Below are positions 19,668 through 31,200 of a stretch of 56,210 nt of DNA, in pieces (the first letter of the stretch is position 1; each line of letters opens with the position of its first letter). This stretch comes from Flammeovirga sp. EKP202 (GTDB taxonomy: Bacteria > Bacteroidota > Bacteroidia > Cytophagales > Flammeovirgaceae), in NCBI RefSeq assembly GCF_014534745.1, contig NZ_JACVVP010000050.1:1-56210 (forward strand). The letters run 5' to 3'. The position numbers were made by a program, and so were the translations under genes. The notes beneath the pieces were generated by a model, which worked only from the letters and a program-made list of their open reading frames with translations, had not been told where the DNA came from and ran no database searches.

Positions 19668-19705
19668 TTAAAAAAATAGGTGTAAAGCGAGTTCTTTACA
19701 CCTAT
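19668..19705 (-). terminator. Minus-strand rho-independent terminator without an assigned gene
   Basis: A perfect 12-bp stem, ATAGGTGTAAAG (19676-19687) with CTTTACACCTAT (19694-19705) and a 6-base loop. On the - strand it is followed by a T-run (19670-19675 are A on the + strand). On the + strand no T-run follows. It should therefore end a leftward transcript from 19706-20460, where no gene is evident. Confidence 0.6.
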
Positions 19706-20263
19706 ATTAAGGTAGTCACATCTAAACCTGTTTACAATTTAGTTGTTAAAATAAATCAGTCGAATTATAAGGCATAAACACCACAACGTTGTGATATACC
19801 ATCACTTTTACTTTAATTATATGATAAATGTGAATTCGTTTTAGTCTTTGTTAATTGCTATTTTAATTACACAATCTAAAGGTCGTTTTTTTGTTTAACA
19901 TTGTTAAGAACATAACAGTCAAATACTGTTACTTTTTGTTTTGTGACTTATTTTGAACAGTTATTGGCTGATTTGTACAATTTTTTATGCTTAAAAGGAG
20001 TAAATAGTTGTTTTTTGTCAAATATTGTTGGCTAATTTATTTCAAATAAAATTTGAGGGCGATTTTATATTTTTATAATAAAACGGTCTTTATTGTAATA
20101 ATAGGCTACTCAATATAATGGATAAGTACAATTATTGTGTCACTTGTTCTCAAAAATGTTAAACTAAGTTTGCGAATTTTTATAGCATTTTTTGTCTGGG
20201 CAAAGCGAGTTTAAAATCTCTCTTTTATAATAGTGCAATTTGATATTTCAAAATATACACCCC

Positions 20264-20416
20264 AATACAAAATATTTGTATTAGAAACAGTGTGATAAAA
20301 TCATTTGAATATTTTATATTAACGTTTTCAATTCTTTCATGGGCTTGAAAGAATAAATATATATTTCATTCAAACAAACATTTACCAAGTACTTTTTTCA
20401 ACTACACTCTTTGTAG
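20264..20416 (+). promoter_or_regulatory. Palindromes upstream of susC
   Basis: AATACAAA-ATA-TTTGTATT (20264-20282) is a perfect 8-bp palindrome. CTACA-CTCTT-TGTAG (20402-20416) has the same TACA…TGTA form as the palindromes ahead of the genes at 6101 and 9083. They may be binding sites or promoter elements of the susC operon. Confidence 0.35.
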
Positions 20417-20460
20417 ACTAAATGCTCTTCTTGTGAGTTCTTCTCTAAATTGAAGTAATT

Positions 20461-23400
20461 ATGATAACTAACATCAAAGTAGGTAAACTATTCTTTTTCA
20501 TATTATTTTATCTGTTCGTTATTAAAACTGTCTCTGCTCAAATTACGATTGATGGAACCGTAAAAGGAGAAGGAGGAGTATCGATTCCTGGTGTCAATAT
20601 CAAGGTAAAGGGAGCACCCGAAGGAACAATATCTGGTTTTGATGGAAAATATAAAATTAAAGTGACGAATAGTAAAGACGTTCTGATCTATTCGTTCATT
20701 GGTTATAAAACACAAGAAATTCAGGTTGGAAACCAAACTACAATTAATGTACAGCTGCTTACTGACAATACCACATTGGAGGAAGTGGAAGTCGTAGCGA
20801 TTGGGTATGGTGCAAAAGTCAAAAAGAAAGATCTTACCGGAGCTGTAGGTTCGGTACATGGTGAGGAAATCACTAAAAGTAAGGCGACTTCTTTTATGGA
20901 AGCAATGCAAGGAAGAGCCTCCGGAGTACAAATAGTCTCTCAATCGGGAGAACCGGGAGCAGGAGTGAATATAAATATCAGAGGAAAAAACTCCTTGAGT
21001 ATGAACTCTCAACCATTGTATGTAGTGGATGGCGTACAGATTGAAGTCAACGATGGAGAAGTGGCTTCGGGTGATTTCGGTTCGACCCAATCTTACAATC
21101 CTTTGTCATCCATTAACCCAAGTGATATACTTTCAGTTGAAGTGTTGAAAGATGCATCTGCAACCGCAATTTATGGATCGAGGGGAGCAAATGGTGTTAT
21201 GATCATCACTACCAAAAAAGGGCAAGAGGGTAAGTTTAATATCAATTTAGATGTATCACATGGCGTATCACATGCCTCCAAAAGGCTGAATGTTTTAGAT
21301 GGAAATACTTATGCTGCTATGCGTTTTGAACGGAATCCTAATTCCACTTTATACGGAGAAGAGATTGATGGAATAAGAGTGCCGAGAACATTTCCCGACT
21401 CCATGATGGTCAATTGGCAAGATGAGGCATTTGTTCAAGCTCCTATTCAAAATTATAATATCTCTTTTAATGGAGGAGGAAAAGGATTTAATTATGCTTC
21501 CTCCTTTTCTTATTTAGACCAACAAGGAATTATTAAAGGGACAGGGTATGATAGAATTACAGGGCGTATTAATGTTCATCAAAAAGCCAATAAATCCGTG
21601 CAGTTAGGAGGGAATCTCCAATTTTCAAATTCCAATAATAATGGAGCCGCACTGAATGGAGGGAACGGTGATTTTAATGGAATCACACAAGCGATCGTTC
21701 TCTTAAATCCCATTTTAATTGACCCTAGTTTAGATCTTGAAGGATATGAAACGGGTGGCTTAACTTCTCCTTATACTATGCTGACCGATGCCTACAAAAA
21801 CGTGGAAATGAACCGCTTTTTAGCCACGGCTTACATGCAACTGAATTTCACAAAGAAATTACGTTTAAGAGCGACTGTCGGTACCAATAGAGTACTCTCT
21901 GAAGGAAGGGAATTTTATGGTAAAAATACGAGTTGGGGTAGAGTGGCGAATGGAAAGGGAATCATAAGAAATAACAATGCAGCCTCTACTTTTCTCAGAA
22001 ATATACTGACTTACAATAATAATTTTAGAAGGAAACATAACGTCAATGCACAAGCGGCATTTGATATAGAACAATACGAATTTAAAAGTAGCTTAATCAA
22101 AACTTCTGGCTATGTCAATGAAGTGGTAGGTGTAGATGACTTAGGTTTTGCCCAAAATGTAGAAACGCCGTATTCCAATAGACAAGTCAATACGAGAATG
22201 TCCGCTTTAGGAAGATTAAATTATACGTTCAATAAAAAATATCTTTTTACACTTTCTTATAGAGCAGACGGATCTTCAAAATTCTTGAATCATAAGTGGG
22301 GCTTTTTTCCTTCAGCAGCATTGGCTTGGCAATTGGGAGAGGAGGCATTTATGAAAAATATTAATACCGTTATCAGCACTGCCAAATTGAGAGTAAGTAC
22401 AGGGGCAACAGGCAATGACCGTATTCCCACCGATGTCGCCTATAGTTATGCATCATCTGCAGACTATGGCAATGGAGGAACAATTGACAAAGGTTTTGCA
22501 CCACTTTATGAGGCTTCTTCAGATCTCAAATGGGAAACAACTTGGCAGCATGACGTTGGGGTAGATTTGGGCTTTTTAGAAGATCGAATTAACATTACTG
22601 CAGATGTTTACTATAAGAAAACTTCAGATTTGTTGTTGTACGCTAATGTTACAGGTGTCAGTGGTCAAGCTAAGCAGTGGCAAAACATCGGTGCAGTGGA
22701 AAATAAAGGGCTTGAATTGTCTCTGAATACGATCAATATCGACAAGAAAAAATTCCAATGGAGTTCGAATATCAATATCACTTTTAACCAAAATAAAATA
22801 TTGGACTTAGGTGGAGTTGATGAAATTCCTTTTCTTATTCCCGGAGGTTATATGACTGATATGGGAAGGTTGATTGTGGGCGAATCCATCGGTACAGCTT
22901 ATGGTTATGTGTTTGATGGTGTTTATCAGACGGATGATTTTACTTCCGATGGAGCTTTAAAAGAAGGGGTGGTCAGTATGGCAGGAAGAAATGTTCAACC
23001 CGGAGATTTCAAATACAAAGATTTGGATGGTGATGGTGTGGTGAATTCCAGCAATGATAAAACAGTGATTTCCCAAAGTGTTCCCCAACATTATGGAGGT
23101 TTTTCAAATACTTTTAAGTACGGAGGATTTGACTTGAGCCTTCTTTTCCGATGGTCTTATGGAAATGATGTTTACAATGCAGGACGGTTTCGATATGAAG
23201 GTGGTTTAGGTGTACAACACATCAATAATGTGACGCAGGAATATTGGGAAAACAGATGGACGGAAGATAATGCGTCCAATACCCACGGAAAGCTAGGCAA
23301 TGCAGGTGCAAAAGATATTTCGTCTTATTATGTGGAGGATGCTTCCTTTATTCGATTACAAAATATCTCATTGGGTTATACTTTTAGCGGTCCATTTTTG

Positions 23401-23580
23401 GAGACGATGAATGTAAAAAATATAAGGGTTTACGGGGTAGCTGATAACCTTTTTGTATGGACGGAGTATTCGGGTTATGATCCTGAAGTGAGTTTTAATA
23501 ATACAGTCATGACGGGATTGGATAGAATTGGCTACCCAAGAGCAACCACAATCACTTTAGGCGTCAACGTAAATCTATAA
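20461..23580 (+). CDS. SusC/RagA-family TonB-dependent outer-membrane transporter
   Basis: 1039 aa, normal length for SusC. Signal peptide to about residue 26 (…VIKTVSA). A carboxypeptidase-regulatory-like domain follows at about 27-105 (ITIDGTVKGEGGVSIPGV… SFIGYKTQEIQV). The TonB plug starts near 115 (EVVAIGYGAKVKKKDLTGAV… PLYVVDGVQIE… LKDASATAIYGSRGANGVMI). A 22-strand-type barrel continues to the C-terminus (GYPRATTITLGVNVNL). With the SusD lipoprotein encoded 11 bases downstream it should import oligosaccharides from the cell surface in a TonB-dependent way. It heads the operon susC-susD-LamG/beta-helix-beta-helix. No sigma/anti-sigma pair, hybrid two-component system or AraC-type regulator is nearby. 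Confidence 0.93.
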   Translation: MITNIKVGKLFFFILFYLFVIKTVSAQITIDGTVKGEGGVSIPGVNIKVKGAPEGTISGFDGKYKIKVTNSKDVLIYSFIGYKTQEIQVGNQTTINVQLLTDNTTLEEVEVVAIGYGAKVKKKDLTGAVGSVHGEEITKSKATSFMEAMQGRASGVQIVSQSGEPGAGVNINIRGKNSLSMNSQPLYVVDGVQIEVNDGEVASGDFGSTQSYNPLSSINPSDILSVEVLKDASATAIYGSRGANGVMIITTKKGQEGKFNINLDVSHGVSHASKRLNVLDGNTYAAMRFERNPNSTLYGEEIDGIRVPRTFPDSMMVNWQDEAFVQAPIQNYNISFNGGGKGFNYASSFSYLDQQGIIKGTGYDRITGRINVHQKANKSVQLGGNLQFSNSNNNGAALNGGNGDFNGITQAIVLLNPILIDPSLDLEGYETGGLTSPYTMLTDAYKNVEMNRFLATAYMQLNFTKKLRLRATVGTNRVLSEGREFYGKNTSWGRVANGKGIIRNNNAASTFLRNILTYNNNFRRKHNVNAQAAFDIEQYEFKSSLIKTSGYVNEVVGVDDLGFAQNVETPYSNRQVNTRMSALGRLNYTFNKKYLFTLSYRADGSSKFLNHKWGFFPSAALAWQLGEEAFMKNINTVISTAKLRVSTGATGNDRIPTDVAYSYASSADYGNGGTIDKGFAPLYEASSDLKWETTWQHDVGVDLGFLEDRINITADVYYKKTSDLLLYANVTGVSGQAKQWQNIGAVENKGLELSLNTINIDKKKFQWSSNINITFNQNKILDLGGVDEIPFLIPGGYMTDMGRLIVGESIGTAYGYVFDGVYQTDDFTSDGALKEGVVSMAGRNVQPGDFKYKDLDGDGVVNSSNDKTVISQSVPQHYGGFSNTFKYGGFDLSLLFRWSYGNDVYNAGRFRYEGGLGVQHINNVTQEYWENRWTEDNASNTHGKLGNAGAKDISSYYVEDASFIRLQNISLGYTFSGPFLETMNVKNIRVYGVADNLFVWTEYSGYDPEVSFNNTVMTGLDRIGYPRATTITLGVNVNL

Positions 23581-23591
23581 AGCAGCAAACA

Positions 23592-25238
23592 ATGAAACAG
23601 AAGATACTTATAAACGTCAATACCTTCACTTCATTCCTATTTGGATTTACATTTTTGTTGTGTATGACTTCATGTAATGATTTTTTAGAAGTGCCTCCAA
23701 AATCTAAAATTGACCCTGAGTTTTTAATTGTTGATTCATTGAGTGCAGAAACGGCTTTGACGGGAATTTACAATATTCTGAATGCGAGTGATGTAAATGG
23801 CGAAGGAAATGCGGCTACTTTCAGAAGAAACATGCTGTATTTATTGAATGGTGGAACGGATGAGACGGTGCCTAACTCCAATCAAGTTTTGTTTCAGCCT
23901 TATTTGACGTACACTTACAATGATTCAGACGTTATGGGGAGGGAAGCATGGCTTTTCTTTTATGCGGGAATCAAAAGAGCTAATTTCTTTTTAGCTAAAA
24001 TTGAAGCTATAGAATTTGAGGGGGAGATAAGAAAGACAGAACAAATTGCAGAAGCACGATTTCTCAGAGGAATTTATTATCAATATCTAGCTTGGCTGTA
24101 CGGAGGAGTTCCGATTATTAAATCTTCTAATGGAAGTGATGCTGATTCATTAAGTAGAGCGTCATTGGAAGAAGTGTATTCTCAAATTGAAGAAGATCTA
24201 CTTTTTGCCTATCAAAATTTACCGCTTCAAAATGCTAAAGCGGGTAGAGCCGATAAATGGTCGGCGGCAGGGTACCTTTCTAAAATGTACTTGTACCTTG
24301 CTTCCGCAAAAGAAAACAATATTGATCGCTATCATTCTACGGAAATCAACACATTGGATTGGGTAGAAAGCGAGAGGTACTATCAAAAAGGGTATGAGAT
24401 CAATTCAGCAATTATTGGTCAGAAACAGTTGGTAGAAAACTATATCCACTTGTTTAGGGCGGAAACCAATCAAGAAACGTATGGAGAAGTGTTGTTTGGA
24501 GTGGAAGCAACGAATAACCAAGATGTCATCATGATTTATGTGAATGGGTTCATTCCCCAAGGTAATATTAATACAAATGGAGGAGGGTATGGCATTGTTC
24601 GACCAAGCGTAGAATTAATCAATCAATACCATTCAAAAGACGGTCGTTTTCAAAACAACGTGACTGGCAATATCACAAATCAATCGACAAAAGAGAATTT
24701 CTTTGGAGTGGAATACTTTATGCCTACTCCAATTAATCCATCCAAAACCAATATCAGTGTGGGGAAATGGAGACAGCCAGTTCCGGGTTCTTATCCGCTT
24801 GAACCTTGGGCAAGCCCTTGCAATTTCCAATTGATACGATATGCAGATATTTTATTGATGCAGGCAGAATATGAAGTAAAGGTTAACGCTAATGAAACGA
24901 TTGCTCGAAACTACCTGAGAGAGGTGAGAAGGAGAGCGGCAAACGGTGATGAACAACTAACCAATGAACTGACTTTTACTTATAAAAAGTATGATGTCAT
25001 GGAAGAAATTAGAGCAGAACGTTCCCGTGAATTATGCTATGAGGGATGGAGAAAGCTGGACTTGATTCGATGGGGAATTATGGAAGAGACTATTAATGGT
25101 TTAACATTGGAAGGGAGTGGTTTTCAATCACAAATGCAGCTATTGAAAAGTAATTTCTCCACTTATAAAATTTGGCTGCCAATACCTTCCACGGAATTAA
25201 TACTAAATACTAATCTGACTCAAAATTCGGGCTATTAA
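23592..25238 (+). CDS. SusD/RagB-family glycan-binding lipoprotein
   Basis: 548 aa. The signal peptide ends in a lipobox with Cys28 (LLCMTSC), so it is a surface lipoprotein. SusD features: CNDFLEVPPKSKIDPE at the mature N-terminus, the TPR-like helical core (EQIAEARFLRGIYYQYLAWLYGGVP), and the C-terminal RYADILLMQAE and EEIRAERSRELCYEGWRKLDLIRWG stretches typical of the family. It captures oligosaccharides and caps the SusC barrel encoded 11 bases upstream. The next gene starts 45 bases downstream, which supports a single operon. Substrate cannot be read from the sequence. Confidence 0.93.
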   Translation: MKQKILINVNTFTSFLFGFTFLLCMTSCNDFLEVPPKSKIDPEFLIVDSLSAETALTGIYNILNASDVNGEGNAATFRRNMLYLLNGGTDETVPNSNQVLFQPYLTYTYNDSDVMGREAWLFFYAGIKRANFFLAKIEAIEFEGEIRKTEQIAEARFLRGIYYQYLAWLYGGVPIIKSSNGSDADSLSRASLEEVYSQIEEDLLFAYQNLPLQNAKAGRADKWSAAGYLSKMYLYLASAKENNIDRYHSTEINTLDWVESERYYQKGYEINSAIIGQKQLVENYIHLFRAETNQETYGEVLFGVEATNNQDVIMIYVNGFIPQGNINTNGGGYGIVRPSVELINQYHSKDGRFQNNVTGNITNQSTKENFFGVEYFMPTPINPSKTNISVGKWRQPVPGSYPLEPWASPCNFQLIRYADILLMQAEYEVKVNANETIARNYLREVRRRAANGDEQLTNELTFTYKKYDVMEEIRAERSRELCYEGWRKLDLIRWGIMEETINGLTLEGSGFQSQMQLLKSNFSTYKIWLPIPSTELILNTNLTQNSGY

Positions 25239-25283
25239 GCAAAGGGCTCGTTCTATTTTGACCAACTATTACAAGACATTTAA

Positions 25284-28200
25284 ATGAAACTATTACAAAA
25301 ATTTATAGGCATTTTGATTTTGTTAATTCCACTGAAAGGAATGGCACAAAGCGATCCTATTATTCAGCTATTATTTGATCAAGCTACGCCTAATAACACT
25401 GGAACGGAAACCAACATTATTTTTAACGATTTGGGTGGTTTCACTTATCAGCAATCGGATGAACAAAGGGCAGCTTTTGTGAATGTTGTGTCGAGTAATC
25501 AGGGAATTACATTCAAGACTTTAGAAGGCACAAATTATCCTATTGCTAATGGTAATGCTGCTCGATCATTTTCTTTTTGGATCAAACCTAAAGTACTTAC
25601 AGGAACCCAAAGCCTCATTTATACGGGTGCTGGAAGTGGAACTATTTTTACATTGCAATTGACCAATCAAGGTAAAATTAAACTGGCTGATAATGGAGGG
25701 AACTGGGTGGCCGCACAAACTATATTGGAAGTGGATCAATGGGCTCATGTTACGGTTACTTTAAAAGAAGCGATAGGCATTCATGATGTTGAATTTTATA
25801 TCAATGGAATGCCTACTACCGTAGGCACTAGTGGGACCAACAATATCATCAATACCAATACCGGTGTTTTTAAGATTTTTGGCACTTTGACAGCTGATAT
25901 AGCAGACTTTAGGTACTATGATAAGCATTTAGATTTTGTCGAGGTATTTAATGTTTTTGGTCAAAAGGAACTACTGCTTGATGTAGTCACAAATGAATCA
26001 GTTTTGTCTGATAGAAGCTCTAACGATTATGCCTTTTCGGTGCTTTCCGGAGTACCTACTATCGGTTTTGATGATGTGGATTTGGGGAGTGTGCTATCTG
26101 CAGATGGTGCTGTAATTACAGCCTCAGGTTTTAGAGGAGTGGAAGGTGTAACGCCAAGAACAATCTTATTTTGGTACAAACAAAAAGAGGATGCTGGTAC
26201 TACAGACAAACTAAGCTATTATGGGGCTGAAAATAATAAGTTTGATCTTCAGATTAGAAATAACAACTCTTTCAGATTCTATAATTTTTACAGTTCCGAA
26301 CAAGGAGGTAGCTACTTAGCTGTCAATGAGGAGATCGACTTTTCAGTATGGAGGCACATCGCTATAATCACTAACGGGGAGACAGTTGATGATGTGAAAA
26401 TATATATTGATGGAGTTGAAAAAGACATTGATCTAACAAATGCCACTGTAACAGCGATTAATACTACTTTGGCGGGTGATTTTAGAATTACAAATGCAAC
26501 CCAAGGCTATTTTAATAGTTATAAAGTATACAAAGGAGCACTGTCAGAGGAAGAAGTAAAGGCTGATTTTGAAGAAGTTAAATTCAATCAAACCATCACT
26601 TTTGAGGCTCTTCCTACCGTTGATACACGAACAGAAAGCATTGAACTATCTGCTACAACAAGCTCTGGATTGGAGGTGACTTTTGAAAGTTCAAACCCTG
26701 ATGTAGGGATAGTAGAGGGTTCAACATTGACAATAGTAGGAGCTGGAGAAACAGTGATAAAAGCATCCCAATTGGGGAATGATAGGTATAAAGAAGCCAT
26801 TGAAGTCACAAGGGAACTCTTGGTTACTCAATATATTCCGGAGGTCGATCCTCTGCTTGATTTTTCTTTTTCAGAAGAGAATGAAGCTACATCATTTATC
26901 AATACAGGTGTACTTTCAGAAGTGAGTTTATTCGCTAATACATCAGGTGGAGCAGGAATCACTTTAGGTGCATTTGATGAAGATAAAGGTCAAGTGTTAG
27001 GTGTGAGTATGGAGCAAGGAACCGGAAGTCTTATTTTTAAAGAAAACGGAGGGAATTATTCGGGAGTAACCGGAACAGATGCAAGAACCTATTCCGCTTG
27101 GATTAAACCTAATGATTTGTCTGAGTTGAATACTATCTTTTATGCCGGTATTGAAGAAGGAGAGAAGACCTCTTTAAGTGTTCAAGTATTACCGACAGGT
27201 ACTATAAAATTAGTTGCAGGAGGAAATATAGTTACAACCGAAGCGTATCATTTTATTGAAAATCAATGGAATCATATTGTGGTTTCTATCCCTAATGAAG
27301 CAATGTTGTCTGACATTCAGCTGTATATTAATGGAACGCTCGCCGAAACGGAGGTAACCAATGATCGTGTTTTAAATACAGCCCCTGCAACGTTTGCAAT
27401 CGCCAATAAATTCTGGGGATTATTCAGTGATTTCAAATATTACGAACGAGCGATAAGTGAAGAGGAAGCAGTGGATTTATATGCTTCAACAATCTTTACT
27501 CATCGTATTAATTTCAATTTGCCAAGTACGTTGGCCGTTAGAGAAACGGTTGATTTTATGATCAGCACTTCCTCCAATTTGGAGGTTGAATATAGTATTT
27601 CAGACCCTACAAAAATAAAAATTGAAGAAGGGAAATTGACTGCTTTAGAAGAAGGTGAAGTGATCATTGAAGCGACTTCTTTTGGGGTAACTTCCTCTCA
27701 TCAACTGACAATCACACCTTATATTCCAGAACAGGAACCGTTGTTGGATTTCGCTTTTTCAGAAAATGTTTATGACCCTACTTTTATCAATACAGGTGTA
27801 CTTTCAGAAGTGAGTTTATTCGCTAATACATCAGGTGGAGCAGGAATCACTTTAGGTGCATTTGATGAAGATAAAGGTCAAGTGTTAGGTGTGAGTATGG
27901 AGCAAGGAACCGGAAGTCTTATTTTTAAAGAAAACGGAGGGAATTATTCGGGAGTAACCGGAACAGATGCAAGAACCTATTCCGCTTGGATTAAACCTAA
28001 TGATTTGTCTGAGTTGAATACTATCTTTTATGCCGGTATTGAAGAAGGGGAGAAAACCCCTTTAAGTGTTCAAGTATTACCGACAGGTGCTGTAAAATTA
28101 GTTGCAGGAGGAAATATCATCACAACCGAAGCGTATCATTTTATTGAAAATCAATGGAATCACATTGTGGTTTCTATTCCTAATGAAGTGATGTTGTCTG

Positions 28201-31200
28201 ACATTCAGATGTACATTAATGGAACGCTCGCCGAAACGGAGGTAACCAATGATCGTGTTTTAAATACAGCCCCTGCAACGTTTGCAATTGCCAATAAATT
28301 CTGGGGATTATTCAGTGATTTCAAATATTACGAACGAGCGATAAGTGAAGAGGAAGCAATCGATTTATATGCTTCAACAATCTTTACTCATCGTATTAAT
28401 TTCAATTTGCCAAGTACGTTGGCCGTTAGAGAAACGGTTGATTTTATGATCAGCACTTCCTCCAATTTGGAGGTTGAATATAGTATTTCAGACCCTACAA
28501 AAATAAAAATTGAAGAAGGGAAATTGACTGCTTTAGAAGAAGGTGAAGTGATCATTGAAGCGACTTCTTTTGGGGTAACTTCCTCTCATCAACTGACAAT
28601 CACACCTTATATTCCAGAACAGGAACCGTTGTTGGATTTCGCTTTTTCAGAAAATGTTTATGACCCTACTTTTATCAATACAGGTGTCCTTTCAGAAGTG
28701 AGTTTATCAGCCAATACATCAGGTGGAGCAGGAATCACTTTAGGTGCTTTCGATGAAGATAAAGGTCAAGTGTTGGGGGTGAGTATGGAGCAAGGAACCG
28801 GAAGTCTCATTTTTAAAAAAAATGGAGGAAATTATTCTGGAGTGACGGGAACAGATGCAAGAACCTATTCCGCTTGGATAAAACCTAATGATTTGTCTGA
28901 GTTTAATACTATCTTTTATGCCGGTATTGAAGAAGGAGAGAAGACCTCTTTAAGTGTTCAAGTATTACCGATAGGTGTTATAAAGTTAGTTGCTGGAGGA
29001 AATATAGTCACAACCGAAGAGTATCATTTTATTGAAAATCAATGGAATCATATTGTGGTTTCTATTCCTGATGAAGCGATGTTGTCTGACATTCAGCTAT
29101 ACATTAATGGAACACTCGCCGAAACGATTGTAACCAATGATCGCCTATTAAATACAGCCCCTGCAACGTTTGCAATCGCCAATAAATTCTGGGGATTATT
29201 TAGTGATTTCAAATATTACGAACGAGCGATAAGTGAAGAGGAAGCAATCGATTTGTATGCTTCGACGGTTTTCATGCATCGTATTAATTTCAATTTGCCA
29301 AGCACGTTGGCCGTTAGAGAAACGGTTGATTTTATGATCAGTACTTCTTCCAATTTAGAGGTTGAATATAGTATTTCGGATCCTACAAAAATAAAAATTG
29401 AGGAAGGAAACTTGACTGCTTTAGAAGAAGGTGAAGTGATCATTGAAGCGACTTCTTTTGGAGTAACCTCCTCTCATCAACTGACAATCACACCTTACAT
29501 ACCAGAAGAGGAACCGTTGTTGGATTTCGCTTTTTCAGAAAATGTATATGACCCCACTTTTATCAATACAGGTGTACTTTCAGAAGTGAGTTTATTCGCC
29601 AATGAATCAGGCGGAGCAGAGATTGCTTTAGGTGTTTTTGATGAAGATAAAGGTCAAGTGTTGGGTGTGAGTATGGAGCAAGGGACCGGAAGTCTTATTT
29701 TTAAAGAAAACGGAGGAAATTATTCGGGAGTAACCGGAACAGATGCAAGAACCTACTCCGTTTGGATTAAACCTAATGATTTATCTGAATTTAATACAAT
29801 CTTTTATGCCGGTATCGACGAAGGAGAAAAGACCTCTTTAAGTGTTCAAGTATTACCGACAGGTACTATAAAATTAGTTGCTGGAGGAAATATCGTCACA
29901 ACCGAAGCGTATCATTTTATTGAAAATCAATGGAATCATATTGTGGTTTCTATTCCTAATGAAGCGATGTTGTCTGACATTCAGCTATACATTAATGGAA
30001 CGCTCGCCGAAACGGAGGTAACCAATGATCGTGTTTTAAATACAGCCCCTGCAACATTTGCAATTGCCAATAAATTCTGGGGATTATTCAGTGATTTCAA
30101 ATATTACGAACGAGCGATAAGTGAAGAGGAAGCAATCAATTTATATGCTTCAACGGTTTTTATGCACCATATTGTTTTTGAAATGCCATCAGAGATTAAT
30201 GTGGGAGAATCTATTGATATTAATGTGTCAACAAGCTCGAACTTACCTGTTGATTATTCAATCGATAAAGAAGAGGTTGCCTTTTTATTGGAAGGGCAAC
30301 TAATGGGCATGATGGAAGGAGAGGTTATCTTAACGGCTTCTTCATTTGGAGTGGTGGAAGAGAAGGTAATTCTTGTAAAAGAAGCCATTAAGGAGATTGC
30401 CCCTGCGGAAGAACCAATTTTATGGTTTGCTTTCGATGAGGCACAAGGAGAAAACACTTTTACAAACCAAGGTTTGCTGAAAGAAGTCTCATTGGAGGTT
30501 GAAGTAGAAGAAGTAGCGATTGTACAGATTGGTGCCAATGATGAAGAAAGAGAGAATGTCTTGTTTACTGATATTCCAATTCAAAGTGGAAGTTTGATGT
30601 TTAAGGAAGGCGATACCAATTTTCCGGGTGTAGTAGGAACTGCAGCCCGAACTTACTCCATGTGGATCAAACCTACAGATTTAACAGAACAAAAAACACT
30701 TCTCTATCAGGGCATCACAATCGAAGAGGAAGAGGCTACAAATATTTCATTACAAGTGCTACCTACTGGTCAAGTCAAGTTTGTCGCTGGAGGAAATATT
30801 ACGACCTCCGTTTATGATCAAATTCAAGAAAATCAGTGGAATCTCCTTCAAGTCGTGATAGAAGAGAATAGTACTTTAGAAGAGGTGAAAATTTACATTA
30901 ATACAGACCTCGCCACAACTACTTTGTCAGGAAATAATAATCTTATCAATACAGGGGCAGCAACTTTTTCTTTAGCGAATAAATATACGGGTTATTATAG
31001 CGATTTTAGGCTTTATAATAGAGCTTTGGATGATGAAGAGATAAAATTTTTTATTCCGAAACAAGAGCAGTGGATTACTTTTCAACCTATTGAAGATAAG
31101 ACTTATGGAGAACCTGAATTTCGATTAGAAGCCACTTCCACTTCTGGTTTGGAAGTTAGTTTTAAGTCGTCAGATGAAGGTATTATTCAGATTGATGGGA

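Larger units (their letters stand above)
19232..20460. other. 1.2-kb gap upstream of susC with regulatory structures
   Basis: Unusually long for this window and very AT-rich. It holds a minus-strand terminator (19668-19705), a fragment of the dispersed repeat (about 20195-20220, GGCAAAGCGAGTTTAAAATC), the palindrome AATACAAA-ATA-TTTGTATT (20264-20282) and the palindrome CTACA-CTCTT-TGTAG (20402-20416) 45 bases before susC. A motif ATCACTTTTACTTTA occurs near 19476 and again near 19800. No convincing protein gene is present on either strand. Confidence 0.5.

Noticed and set aside
19706-19860. Minus-strand 18-codon frame (MVYHNVVVFMPYNSTDLF) before the orphan terminator
   Set aside because: Too short, with no conservation evidence in the window. 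It is kept only as a possible part of a small RNA.
26833-30384. Tandem repeats as CRISPR
   Set aside because: Units are 888 bp, coding and in frame. There are no short repeats with spacers and no cas genes.
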